A stretch of 64,000 nt of DNA from Alphaproteobacteria bacterium (GCA_019232625.1 JAFANP010000044.1:20208-84207), one strand, 5' to 3'; positions 56,577 through 64,000 are shown, numbered from the stretch's first letter. The notes: generated by a model from the sequence alone, not told the origin. Translations and numbers: made by a program.

Positions 56577-57716
56577 TCACAGGCGCACCGGCAGCGCGAG
56601 CGGGGTCAGGGCGCTCGCCGTGCGGAACCAGGGGAGGGCGTCGAGCGGGAGGTCGGCCGTCAGGCGCGGCGCCGCATCGAGCAGCACGCCCAGCGCCGCC
56701 GCTGCGATCCGGCGGCCGAGCGGCGCGCCGAGGCAATGGTGGGCCCCGGAGCCGAAGGCCAGGTGGCGCCTGAAGGGCCGGGCGAGGTCGAGCTCGGCCG
56801 GCCGCTCGAAGAAGGCCGGGTCGCGATTGGCCGCGCCGACGCAGATCTGGACCGCCGCCCCCGCCGGCAGTTCGCGCCCGCCCAGCGTCGTCGCGCGGGT
56901 CGTCCGGCGCGGCAGCATGTGCTCGGGCGGATCGAGCCGCGCCACTTCCTCGACAAAGGCGGGGAGCGCGGCGGCGTCGCCGCGAAGCCGCTCGGCGAGC
57001 GCGGGATCGCCCATCAGCCGCAAGATGGCGCTGACGATCAGCCGCTCGGTCGTGCTGGTGGCGGCGAGCCAGAGCAGTGCGACGAGGCTTCGCACCTCCG
57101 CCTCGCCGACCAGGCCCTGCCCGCTCTCGCACAGCCGGGTGTAGACCGCCGCCCGCGGCGCCAGCGCGTTCAGCGCCCCGACCAGCGCCGCGAGCGGGTC
57201 GGCGGCGGTCCGCGCCGCCTGCGCCTGGGCGACGATCTCGGCGAGGCTGTCCTCGCCCAGCCCCATCATCTCTCCGGCCACCGCGCGGCTGACCGGCGCG
57301 GCGAAGCCCGCCACCGCGTCGAAGGCCGGCGCCAGCGCCCGCCGCGCTTCCGCCTCCGCAAGCGCGCCCAGCGCCGCCATGCGCTCCGGCTCGAACACCG
57401 GCGCCAGCAGCCGCCTCAGCGGCGGCTGGCGCGGCGGATCGGCGGCGAGCAGCACCGGGTCGACCGGCGCATAAGGCGCGTTGGAGAAGAAAGCGGGGGC
57501 GCCGAGCGCCGCCTTCGCCTCCTCATAGCCGACCACCACCCACTGGCCGGGGCGGGGGAGGAAGTGGACGGGGCCGAGGGCGCGCAGCCGCTCGTAGGCC
57601 GGGAAGCGGTCGGCGGCGACGGCGGGGTCGTCGAAGTCGAGGGCGTCGATCCACGACGCCCGCGCCGGCGGACGCAGGCGCCGGGCGGCGGCGCCGATCC
57701 GGGCGACCAGGCTCAT
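56577..57716 (-). CDS. Cytochrome P450
   Basis: 379-residue soluble P450. The haem ligand motif is FGSGAHHCLG (C328), the K-helix ExxR is E257-R260, and the I-helix has WLAATSTTER in place of the classical AGxDTT, with threonine retained. A DPPRQPPLRR C-helix motif binds the haem propionate. A class I bacterial P450 requires ferredoxin and reductase, which are not here. It overlaps the ABC-2 permease by 4 bp and is 15 bp upstream of the DxDD gene, strongly suggesting it oxidises a terpenoid or lipid made by this operon. Confidence 0.93.
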   Translation of the reverse strand: MSLVARIGAAARRLRPPARASWIDALDFDDPAVAADRFPAYERLRALGPVHFLPRPGQWVVVGYEEAKAALGAPAFFSNAPYAPVDPVLLAADPPRQPPLRRLLAPVFEPERMAALGALAEAEARRALAPAFDAVAGFAAPVSRAVAGEMMGLGEDSLAEIVAQAQAARTAADPLAALVGALNALAPRAAVYTRLCESGQGLVGEAEVRSLVALLWLAATSTTERLIVSAILRLMGDPALAERLRGDAAALPAFVEEVARLDPPEHMLPRRTTRATTLGGRELPAGAAVQICVGAANRDPAFFERPAELDLARPFRRHLAFGSGAHHCLGAPLGRRIAAAALGVLLDAAPRLTADLPLDALPWFRTASALTPLALPVRL

Positions 57717-58534
57717 CCCAGCCTCGCGACGACGTGCGGCCGCGCGAGGCGGTAGAGCAGCCAGGCGGCGACGAGCAGCACCAGCGCCGCCGCGCTCAGC
57801 GCGAAAAAGGCGGCGTCGGGCCCGCCGCCGGTGAGCCAGCCGCGCGTCCGGCCGAGCAGCGCCGCGACCGGGTTGAGCGCGAACATCCCGCTTTCGGGCA
57901 GCGGATAGGCGATGGGCGTGAGGAAGAAGAGCAGCGCGCCGGCCAGGAAGAGGCCGCGCGAGACGTCGTCGTAGAGCAGGCCCAGCGGCGCCGCGAGCAG
58001 GCCCAGCGCGAAGCCGAGCAGGAGCAGCGCGGCAAGGCCGAGGGGGAAGAGAAAGGCGCCGGCGCGAAGCGGCACCGGAAGCACGGCGAGCACCGCCCCG
58101 AGCACGACGACCCGCACGGCGGCATTGAGGAGGACGCCGAGGAAGGCGGCGCCGAGCACCGCCTCGTGCGGCAGGGTGGTGCGGGTGATGACCTGGCGGG
58201 CGCGGCCCAATTGCTCCAGCGGCGCGTTGAGGCCGTCGAGAAAGGCCTGCCAGAGGACCATGCCGGAAAGGACGAAGACCGGATAGGGGAGGTCGGTCGC
58301 TCCGACCGCTATCACCCGGTGCGACTGGACGTAGGCGCAGATCCCGGCCGTTCCCGCCGCGGGCAGAAGCAGCCACAGATAGCCGAGCCAGGCGCGGCGG
58401 TGCTGGGCGCGCAGGTTGGCGAGGAACAGGGCCCGGGCCGGTCCCCGCGAGCGGGCGAAATCCGCCGCCGCGCCGGCCAGGAACCGCCCGGGCCGCCGTA
58501 GCTCGCTCGCCGCACTGTACACCGTCTCCGCCAC
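57713..58534 (-). CDS. ABC-2 type transporter permease (polysaccharide-export type)
   Basis: 273 residues with six predicted helices. It has the ABC-2 permease pattern with the YLWLLLPAAGTAG start, LYDDVSRGLF coupling region and LTPIAYPLPE at the last loop, as in the Wzm/KpsM family. The GTG at 58534 has a GGGAGG site. No adjacent gene encodes the ATPase, which such permeases need, so a partner must be elsewhere. It overlaps the P450 start by 4 bp. Its likely role is export of the molecule made by the downstream enzymes or a glycan (inference). Confidence 0.82.
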   Translation of the reverse strand: MAETVYSAASELRRPGRFLAGAAADFARSRGPARALFLANLRAQHRRAWLGYLWLLLPAAGTAGICAYVQSHRVIAVGATDLPYPVFVLSGMVLWQAFLDGLNAPLEQLGRARQVITRTTLPHEAVLGAAFLGVLLNAAVRVVVLGAVLAVLPVPLRAGAFLFPLGLAALLLLGFALGLLAAPLGLLYDDVSRGLFLAGALLFFLTPIAYPLPESGMFALNPVAALLGRTRGWLTGGGPDAAFFALSAAALVLLVAAWLLYRLARPHVVARLG

Positions 58535-58578
58535 CCGCCTCCCGTACCGGCGGCGCGGCGGAGTGTCGAGGCGGCCCC

Positions 58579-58941
58579 TCAGCCCGCGCTCAGCCCCGCG
58601 ATCAGCGATCCGAACGCGACGAGGAGCGTCACCGCCCCGGCGAGGAGCGCCTTGACGACGTCGTCGGGCGAGCGGCTCCGCATGAGGGCGACGACCGCCA
58701 GCGCGCCGGCCAGCCCCAGCGTCACGCCGGCCGCTCCGGCGCGGAAGTTGGCGGCATACCAGAGCGCGGGCGACTTCAGGGTCGCGGCGGTGCGCAGCCC
58801 GTAGAAGCCGTTCGGCGGCACCAGCCGCAACGCCATCGGAAGGTTGACCGCCGCCACCAGCAGCGGCCCGAAGACCAGCAGCGGCGTGGGCCCGAGCCGC
58901 CGCAACAGGCGCCTGACCGGAGACTCCCCCCCTTCGCCCAT
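58579..58941 (-). CDS. SdpI/YfhL-like membrane protein
   Basis: 120 residues with three hydrophobic helices. The pattern PPNGFYGLRTAATLKSPALWYAAN matches the SdpI family (first helix, then GxR motif, then W), which includes immunity protein SdpI and many of unknown function. It lies 44 bp upstream of the ABC-2 permease gene on the same strand. There is no toxin or sensor gene next to it that would suggest an immunity role. Confidence 0.78.
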   Translation of the reverse strand: MGEGGESPVRRLLRRLGPTPLLVFGPLLVAAVNLPMALRLVPPNGFYGLRTAATLKSPALWYAANFRAGAAGVTLGLAGALAVVALMRSRSPDDVVKALLAGAVTLLVAFGSLIAGLSAG

Positions 58942-59032
58942 GTCGCCGACCCTCCCCGGCTAAGGCATAGGCCAGGGCCGTCGAAAATATAGTGGGGCCC
59001 TGCCGCATGGACAGCGCCGCTTCATGAGCCTA

Positions 59033-59127
59033 GAACGAATTTCGCGCAATTTTTCGTTTGTGATAGCTTTTCGCAAGCCGTGAAGCCTCTGCGCAAAGTG
59101 GCCATGGCCCGGTGAACGAATTTCGCG
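59033..59127 (+). promoter_or_regulatory. Direct repeats upstream of the Fic gene
   Basis: A 14-bp sequence GAACGAATTTCGCG occurs at 59033-59046 and again at 59114-59127, the second copy reaching the ribosome site (GGAG) of the Fic gene. The intervening DNA is unusually A+T-rich for this window (AATTTTTCGTTTGTGATAGC). It could be an operator or promoter element, but no regulator is known. Confidence 0.5.
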
Positions 59128-59136
59128 GAGATCCCC

Positions 59137-60717
59137 TTGCTCGAATGGCCTTCGCAGCCGGTGACCGATTTCCGCGGCATTCCCCTGCCCGAGCCCGGAA
59201 TCCCCGCCGGCTATGCCGCGCTGATGGCGCGCTTCGGACTGGCCGTCCCGATCTCGGGCCCACTCGTCGCCATCGCCGAGCGCCATCACCCGCGCTCGGA
59301 CGATCGGTGGCGCATGCTCACCCCCCGCCACGCGCCGGCGCTCGAACTGTCGGCGCAGCTGACCTTCGCGTTGCGATACGAGGGGGTGAACCTCATCGTC
59401 CTCAAGCGCCTGTTTGGAGCGGTGGCGCCCGCCGACATCGCCGCCATGGTCGGGGCGAGCCCCACCGGAGCCTATGCGCGCCGGGTGTGGTTCCTCTACG
59501 AGTGGCTGACGGAGACGAAGCTCGATCTCCCCGATGCGGGCAAGGTGCGCGCCGTTCCGGTGGTCGATCCCGATCTCCAGCTCGCCTTGGCGGAAGGCGA
59601 GCCGTCCGCCCGCCACCGGGTGATGAACAATCTGCCCGGGCCGGCCGCCTTCTGCCCGATGGTGCGCAGGACCGCGACGCTCGAGGCCTATCGCTCGCAA
59701 CGGCTCGACTCGCGCGCCCGCGAAGCGGCCGGCCGGGTCCGCTCCGACCTGCTTGCGCGCGCGGCGGCCTTCCTCCTGCTCAACGATTCCAAGTCGTCCT
59801 TCGCCATCGAGGGAGAGCGCCCCTCGGGTTCCCGCGCGACACGCTGGGGCCAGGCGATCGCCCAGGCGGGCAGGGGGCCCCTCAGCGTCGCCGAGCTGGA
59901 TCGCCTCCAGCGCATCGTCATCGGCGACCACCGCTTCGTCCGCCTCGGCCTGCGCCGGGAAGGCGGCTTCGTCGGCGTGCACGACCGCGACACTCAGATG
60001 CCGATCCCGGACCATGTCAGCGCCCGCGCGGAGGACCTTCCGTCGCTGCTCGAAGGGCTCATCGCCTTTTCGGAGCGGGCGATACGCGGCGGCATGGACC
60101 CTGTGGCCGCCGCCGCCTGCGTGGCGTTCGGGTTCGTCTACATCCACCCCTTCGTCGACGGGAACGGCCGCCTCCACCGGTGGCTCGTCCATCACGCGCT
60201 CGCGCTCGCGCATTTCAACCCGCCGGGGCTGATCTTCCCGGTGAGCGTCGCCATCCATCGCCGGATCGCGGACTATCGCGCGGTGCTCGAATCCTATTCG
60301 GCCCCGCTGCTGCCCTTGATCGACTGGGAGCCGACGGCGGACGGGAACGTCCGGGTGCTGAACGACACGGCCGACTTCTACCGCTATTTCGACGCCACCC
60401 GCCACGCCGAGTTCCTCTACGCCTGCGTCGAGCAGGTGATCGTGCACGATATGCCGGAGGAAATCCGCTTCCTCGAAAGCTTCGAGCGCTTCAGCGAGCG
60501 CCTCCAGCAGATCGTCGACATGCCGGCCGCCGAGGTCGAGCTGCTCCGGGGCTTCCTGGCCCAGAACGAAGGCCGGCTGTCCGAGCGGGCGCGCACCCGC
60601 GAATTCGCCCCGCTCAGCGACGCGGAGGTCGCCGCCGTGGAGCGCGCCTATGCGCTGAGCTTCCCGAAAGGCTCCCCCGCCCCGGACCCGCCCGACGCCC
60701 CCGACCCACGGACCTAG
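59137..60717 (+). CDS. Fic-domain protein with its own inhibitory helix
   Basis: 526 residues. The Fic active-site loop is HPFVDGNGRLHR (337-348), complete for AMP or other nucleotide transfer. An inhibitory motif SFAIEG (221-226), matching (S/T)xxxE(G/N), sits N-terminal to the core, so it is a class II Fic that inhibits itself. The TTG start at 59137 is supported by GGAG; a GTG at 59160 is the alternative. The target protein is unknown. It is alone between the SdpI-like gene (divergent) and a tRNA-Ser gene. Confidence 0.9.
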   Translation: MLEWPSQPVTDFRGIPLPEPGIPAGYAALMARFGLAVPISGPLVAIAERHHPRSDDRWRMLTPRHAPALELSAQLTFALRYEGVNLIVLKRLFGAVAPADIAAMVGASPTGAYARRVWFLYEWLTETKLDLPDAGKVRAVPVVDPDLQLALAEGEPSARHRVMNNLPGPAAFCPMVRRTATLEAYRSQRLDSRAREAAGRVRSDLLARAAAFLLLNDSKSSFAIEGERPSGSRATRWGQAIAQAGRGPLSVAELDRLQRIVIGDHRFVRLGLRREGGFVGVHDRDTQMPIPDHVSARAEDLPSLLEGLIAFSERAIRGGMDPVAAAACVAFGFVYIHPFVDGNGRLHRWLVHHALALAHFNPPGLIFPVSVAIHRRIADYRAVLESYSAPLLPLIDWEPTADGNVRVLNDTADFYRYFDATRHAEFLYACVEQVIVHDMPEEIRFLESFERFSERLQQIVDMPAAEVELLRGFLAQNEGRLSERARTREFAPLSDAEVAAVERAYALSFPKGSPAPDPPDAPDPRT

Positions 60718-60737
60718 CCGAACCGGGGGAGGAGGAG

Positions 60738-60828
60738 TGGCGGAGCGGGAGGGATTCGAACCCTCGATACGGTTTTGCCGTATACTCACTTTCCAGGCGA
60801 GCGCCTTCGACCACTCGGCCACCGCTCC
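60738..60828 (-). tRNA. tRNA-Ser (anticodon GGA)
   Basis: A complete class II tRNA of 91 nt including encoded CCA. The acceptor arm GGAGCGG pairs with CCGCTCC; the anticodon arm CTCGC / GTGAG holds the loop CTGGAAA with anticodon GGA; the variable arm (TACGG / CCGTA) and the T arm GGGTTCGAATCCC are clear. It reads codons UCC and UCU. Confidence 0.97.
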
Positions 60829-60867
60829 GCATGCTCTGGACGAGCGGCCATTAAGGGGCGCCGGCGC

Positions 60868-61161
60868 TCAGGGCAAGCCGCCGGCGAGGGAGTCGATGCG
60901 GCGGGCGAGGGCGACGTCGCGCCCGGTCACCCCGCCCGAATCGTGGCTGGTGAGCGCGATCGCCACCTTGTTCCAGGCGTTGGACCAGTCCGGATGGTGG
61001 TCGGCCTTCTCGGCCGCGAGCGCGACCCGCGTCATGAAGCCGAACGCCTCGGCGAAATCGGCGAAGGCGAAGGCGCGGCACAGCGCCCGCGCCGACTCGT
61101 CGTAGCGCCAGCCCGGCAGTCCCGCCAGCGCCGCCGCCCTTTCCTCGTCAGACAGGGTCAT
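60868..61161 (-). CDS. phhB: 4a-hydroxytetrahydrobiopterin dehydratase
   Basis: Pterin-4a-carbinolamine dehydratase of 97 residues, which regenerates the pterin cofactor of aromatic amino-acid hydroxylases. The active-site signature [16 protein letters not shown] is intact. It stands between tRNA-Ser and the divergent metallopeptidase gene. No phenylalanine hydroxylase is in the window; PhhB-like proteins can also occur in other pterin roles. Confidence 0.93.
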   Translation of the reverse strand: MTLSDEERAAALAGLPGWRYDESARALCRAFAFADFAEAFGFMTRVALAAEKADHHPDWSNAWNKVAIALTSHDSGGVTGRDVALARRIDSLAGGLP

Positions 61162-61198
61162 TTGTCTCCTCCCGGCTTTCCTCTATGTCGCAGAGGCG

Positions 61199-61600
61199 AT
61201 GAGCGAGCGTCAAACCTTCGCGCCGGACGCGGCCGAGATCGAGCGGCTCGCCGAGGCGGCGATCGCGCGCATGCCCGAGGCGTTCCGGCGCCATCTCGAG
61301 GGCGTCGTCCTGCGAGTCGACGACTTCGCCGAGGACGAGGTGCTGGCGGAGCTCGGCATCGAGGATCCGTTCGACCTTTCCGGCCTCTATTCCGGCCGGC
61401 CGGTCGGCGAGCGATCCTCGCTTCTTTCGGGCGAGCTTCCCGCCATGATCCATCTCTACCGCCGGCCGCTGCTCGACGAATGGGCCGAGACGGGCGTGAG
61501 CCTGGAGGCGCTGGTCGGCCACGTCATCGTCCACGAGGTCGGCCACCATTTCGGCTTCTCCGACGCCGACATGCACGCGATCGAGGATTCCGCCGGGTGA
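61199..61600 (+). CDS. Metallopeptidase family protein (minimal zincin)
   Basis: 133 residues of the DUF1025/PF06262 type, with HEVGHHFGFSDADMHAIED as the zinc-binding signature (HExxHxxGxxD), and the acidic and helical N-terminal half. These are small cytoplasmic zincins with unknown target. Its stop overlaps the GTG of ccmA by 3 bp (GTGA), so the two are probably translated together, though the functional link is not obvious. Confidence 0.88.
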   Translation: MSERQTFAPDAAEIERLAEAAIARMPEAFRRHLEGVVLRVDDFAEDEVLAELGIEDPFDLSGLYSGRPVGERSSLLSGELPAMIHLYRRPLLDEWAETGVSLEALVGHVIVHEVGHHFGFSDADMHAIEDSAG

Positions 61601-62166
61601 GCGCGACGCTGCTGCGGATGGAGCGCGTCGCCTGCCTGCGCGGCGGGCGGCGGCTGTTCGAAGGCCTCGACCTCTGCCTCCGCGAAGGCGGCGCGCTGCT
61701 CGTCTCCGGGCCGAACGGGGCGGGCAAGTCGAGCCTGCTGAGGATCGCCGCCGGGCTTCTGGCCGCAGCGGCCGGACGGGTCGAGCGGCCCGGCGCCGCC
61801 GCCCTCGCCGACGAATCGCTCGCCCTCGATCCGCGGCAGACGCTGGCGCGGGCGCTCGGCTTCTGGGCGCGCCTCGACCAAGGGGACGCCGCGCAGGCCA
61901 TGGCGTCGATGGGCCTCGCCGCCTTGGCCGACGTGCCGGTGCGGATGCTCTCCACCGGCCAGAGGAAGCGCGCCGCCCTCGCCCGGGTGGCGGCGAGCGG
62001 AGCGCCGCTGTGGCTGCTCGACGAGCCGGCCAACGGCCTCGACTCGGAGGGGCTGGAGCGGCTCGCCGACGCCATGGCCGCGCACCGGGCCGGCGGCGGG
62101 GCGATCCTCGCCGCCTCGCACCCTCCCCTGCCGCTCCCCGGCGCGGAACGGCTGGCGCTGGGATGA
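61597..62166 (+). CDS. ccmA: Haem exporter ATP-binding protein CcmA
   Basis: 189 residues, ABC ATPase of the cytochrome c maturation system. Walker A GPNGAGKSS, signature LSTGQRKRAALAR and Walker B PLWLLDEPANGLD are present; the LSTGQ form is typical of CcmA. GTG start at 61597 overlaps the metallopeptidase stop. The next gene is ccmB, with a 4-bp overlap, as in normal ccmAB; ccmC and other ccm genes are not in the window. Confidence 0.92.
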   Translation: MSATLLRMERVACLRGGRRLFEGLDLCLREGGALLVSGPNGAGKSSLLRIAAGLLAAAAGRVERPGAAALADESLALDPRQTLARALGFWARLDQGDAAQAMASMGLAALADVPVRMLSTGQRKRAALARVAASGAPLWLLDEPANGLDSEGLERLADAMAAHRAGGGAILAASHPPLPLPGAERLALG

Positions 62167-62804
62167 CGGCCCTCGTCCTGCGCGAGCTGCGCCTCGCCGC
62201 CGCGGCGGGAAGCGCGCTCCTGCCGCTCGTCTTCTTCCTGCTTGTGGCGGCGCTCTTTCCCTTCGCGGTCGGGCCGGACGCGCCGCTGCTCGCACGGACC
62301 GGCGGCGGAGCCCTCTGGATGGCCGCCTTGCTCGCCGCGCTCCTCCCGGTCGACCGGCTCGTCGAGCCCGACCGGGCGGCGGGCGTGCTCGACCAGCTGG
62401 CGGTGCGCGGCATCTCCGAGGAGATCGTGGCGGCGGCGAAGCTCGCCGGCCACTGGCTGAGCTTCGGGCCGCCGCTGATGCTCGCCGCCGTCCCGGCCGC
62501 GGCGCTGATGAAGCTGCCCGCGGACATCCTCCTCCGCCTGGAGCTCGGCCTGCTCGCCGGGACTCCGGGCCTCGCCGCTCTGACCCTCATCGTCGCCGCC
62601 CTGACCGCGGGTCTGCGCGGCACCGGCGCCCTTGCCGGCCTGCTGCTGCTGCCGCTCGCCGTGCCTCTGCTCATCTTCGGCGCGGGGATGACGGGCGAGG
62701 CCGGCGGCCCGGGCGCGGCGAAGCTGCTCGCCGCCGCCTCGCTCCTGCTCGTCGCCCTCGCCCCCTTCGCCGCCGGCGCCGCGATCCGAGCGGCGCGCGA
62801 CTAG
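62163..62804 (+). CDS. ccmB: Haem exporter permease CcmB
   Basis: 213 residues with six hydrophobic helices and the CcmB pattern (LVLRELRLAAAAG at the start, FFLLVAALFPFAVGP, and LVEPDRAAGVLDQLAVRG). It is the membrane partner of CcmA, delivering energy for release of holo-CcmE in c-type cytochrome maturation. It starts 4 bp inside ccmA. Followed by inverted repeats, and ccmC is not present nearby. Confidence 0.9.
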   Translation: MTALVLRELRLAAAAGSALLPLVFFLLVAALFPFAVGPDAPLLARTGGGALWMAALLAALLPVDRLVEPDRAAGVLDQLAVRGISEEIVAAAKLAGHWLSFGPPLMLAAVPAAALMKLPADILLRLELGLLAGTPGLAALTLIVAALTAGLRGTGALAGLLLLPLAVPLLIFGAGMTGEAGGPGAAKLLAAASLLLVALAPFAAGAAIRAARD

Positions 62805-62829
62805 GGTTCGTCCCGTTCAAGCGGGAACA

Positions 62830-62913
62830 CCGTTCGGGCTGAGCCTGTCGAAGCCCCTTACTTGTTCCACCCTCGGAGGGACGAGAGGGCTTCGACAAGC
62901 TCAGCCCGAACGG
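62830..62913. repeat. 28-bp inverted repeat (CTTCGACAAGCTCAGCCC type)
   Basis: Left arm 62830-62857 and right arm 62886-62913 are reverse complements with two mismatches, separated by 28 bp. The arm contains GGGCTTCGACAAGCTCAGCC, a sequence very common in intergenic DNA of sphingomonads and relatives. It can fold into a long hairpin just 25 bp after ccmB, so it may act as a terminator, but lacks a T tract. Confidence 0.85.
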
Positions 62914-62967
62914 AAAGGCGATTCCTCAGACAGGGGCCTAGAGTCGATCCTGTTCAGTTGGAATCGT

Positions 62968-63049
62968 CACCCCGGACTTGATCCGGGGTCCATCTTCCTT
63001 TGTTGCCTGGTGAGAAGAAGGTGGATGCCGGATCAAGTCCGGCATGACG
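62968..63049. repeat. Inverted pair of palindromic repeats (includes copy 2 of 31-bp repeat)
   Basis: Two palindromes in opposite orientation: CCCCGGACTTGATCCGGGG at 62970-62988 and GCCGGATCAAGTCCGGC inside 63019-63049. The latter 31 bp is identical to 44142-44172. This and the adjacent 62830-62913 element fill the 296-bp space between ccmB and the methyltransferase; no gene was seen here. Confidence 0.82.
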
Positions 63050-63100
63050 GATCAGCGTTTCAGTTCCAGCAGGACGGACTCTAGCGGTCGGTAGGGTCTG

Positions 63101-63958
63101 TCACCGGCTCCATCTTGCGAAGATCGCCGTCGGGAGGAGCAGGCCGCGCGCTTCCTCGCGCACGGCCATGTCGCCGCACTCGACGGTGCCGCCGTGCCCG
63201 GCCAGCGCCTGGCGCAGCAGCTCGCCTATGGCGAGCGCCGACATCCGCACCGCGTAGACGGTGAGGACGAGGAAGCGGCTGTCGGCGTCGAGCAGGCGGG
63301 CGCAGCCGGCGACGAGGCCGGGCAGCCCCTCCTCCAGCTTCCACACCTCGCCCTCGGGCCCGCGGCCATATTTGGGGGGATCGAGGATGATCCCGTCGTA
63401 GCGCCGCCCGCGCCGCACCTCGCGCGCGACGAACTTGGCGGCGTCGTCGACCAGCCAGCGTATCGGCCGCTCCGCCATGCCCGACAGGCGCGCATTCTCC
63501 TTGCCCGCCTCGACCGACTTCTTCGACGCATCGACATGGGTCAGCCGCGCGCCCGCCCCGGACATGGCGAGCGTCCCGACGCCGGTATAGCCGAACAGGT
63601 TGAGCGCCTCGCTCCCCTCGCCGAGCCGCTCGCGCATCCAGGCCCATTGCGGCGCCATGTCCGGGAAGAAAGCGAGGTGGCGGAAGGGCGTGCATTGGGC
63701 GCGAAAGCGCACTTCCGCCCATTCCAGCGCCCATCCCTCGCTCGGGACGGGGCGGCGGAAGGCCCAGCGGCCGCCGCCTTCCTCGTCCGAACCGGGGATG
63801 AACTCGCCGTCGGCGTCCCAGTCTGACGAGGCGGGCGCCCACAAAGCCTGGGGCTCGGGACGGATGAAGCGGTAGCGGCTGTAGCGTTCGAGCTTGCGCC
63901 CGCCGCCGCTGTCGACGAGCCCGTAATCGCGCCAGGGCTCGGCGATCAACACCGTCAT
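63101..63958 (-). CDS. Class I SAM-dependent rRNA methyltransferase (RlmI/RlmK-like)
   Basis: 285 residues: LNLFGYTGVGTLAMSGAGA is the SAM-binding loop, LTHVDASKKSVEAGKENARL its acidic strand, and DGIILDPPKYGRG the catalytic NPPY-like motif of the rRNA cytosine or guanine methyltransferases in the RlmI-like family. The ATG at 63958 is within a palindromic repeat. A longer start at 63994 adds PEIPASAGM, which is the translation of that repeat and not a real leader. Target base is unknown. Confidence 0.88.
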   Translation of the reverse strand: MTVLIAEPWRDYGLVDSGGGRKLERYSRYRFIRPEPQALWAPASSDWDADGEFIPGSDEEGGGRWAFRRPVPSEGWALEWAEVRFRAQCTPFRHLAFFPDMAPQWAWMRERLGEGSEALNLFGYTGVGTLAMSGAGARLTHVDASKKSVEAGKENARLSGMAERPIRWLVDDAAKFVAREVRRGRRYDGIILDPPKYGRGPEGEVWKLEEGLPGLVAGCARLLDADSRFLVLTVYAVRMSALAIGELLRQALAGHGGTVECGDMAVREEARGLLLPTAIFARWSR

Positions 63959-63976
63959 CCCGGCGGACGCCGGGAT
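63956..63976. repeat. Palindromic repeat overlapping a start codon
   Basis: ATCCCGGC, GGAC loop, GCCGGGAT forms an 8-bp stem. It contains the start codon of the methyltransferase gene on the minus strand. It belongs to the common intergenic palindrome type whose translation reads IPASAGMT. Confidence 0.8.
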
Positions 63977-64000
63977 CTCAGGTCGAGAGTTCACAGCCTT

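Noticed and set aside
59112..60854. Alternative reading frame starting GTG at 59112 along the Fic gene
   Set aside because: The frame gives an Arg/Pro-rich product without domains; the Fic frame carries the intact HPFxxGNGR motif.

Overview
The window is about 70 % G+C, densely packed and entirely chromosomal in character. Several features point to an alphaproteobacterium of the order Sphingomonadales: three large TonB-dependent receptors, a DUF2093 protein beside xseA, an HWE-type histidine kinase, paired cyclopropane-synthase-like genes, a solitary CobT, and many ATGA/GTGA stop-start overlaps. I cannot name a genus from sequence alone.

Layout. 1-4.9 kb: the end of an HWE sensor kinase with its response regulator, then two tandem cyclopropane-fatty-acid-synthase-like genes. 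4.9-12.1 kb: a secreted EF-hand protein, then surface-glycan membrane enzymes (two GT-C-like membrane proteins, a GtrB-type glycosyltransferase, a methyltransferase, a GtrA flippase-like protein), MarC and YggT. 12.1-17.5 kb: small proteins, an aldehyde dehydrogenase, an SGNH esterase, a PilZ protein and a glycosidase/RmlD fusion. 17.5-25.4 kb, all minus strand: a TonB-dependent receptor followed by an Asp/Asn beta-hydroxylase-like protein, a TPR 2-oxoglutarate oxygenase and a TPR sulfotransferase. This is the most striking unit in the window. 25.6-40.4 kb: mostly core genes (M23 peptidase, xseA, purD, tadA, rpmB, cobT, amn) with a VWA lipoprotein, a CorC-type transporter and a 69-bp tandem repeat after rpmB.

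40.7-50 kb: an Oar-like TonB receptor, a LytS/LytTR two-component pair, a TetR regulator, and a third TonB receptor that is a close paralogue of the first. 50.3-58.9 kb: an accessory-looking block with a metallo-beta-lactamase-fold hydrolase, two glycosyltransferases, a UbiA-family prenyltransferase, a sulfotransferase, a small alpha-toroid protein carrying a class II terpene-cyclase DxDD motif, a cytochrome P450, a lone ABC-2 permease and an SdpI-like protein. The permease, P450, DxDD and sulfotransferase genes are nearly contiguous on one strand and look like an unrecognised tailoring or export operon. 59.1-64 kb: a self-inhibited Fic protein, tRNA-Ser(GGA), PhhB, a small metallopeptidase, ccmA-ccmB, dispersed palindromic repeats and an RlmI-like rRNA methyltransferase.

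Two themes recur. One is envelope and outer-membrane biology: TonB receptors, glycan synthesis and lipid modification. The other is post-assembly decoration by sulfation or hydroxylation. No prophage, insertion sequence, CRISPR array or plasmid replication gene was seen.
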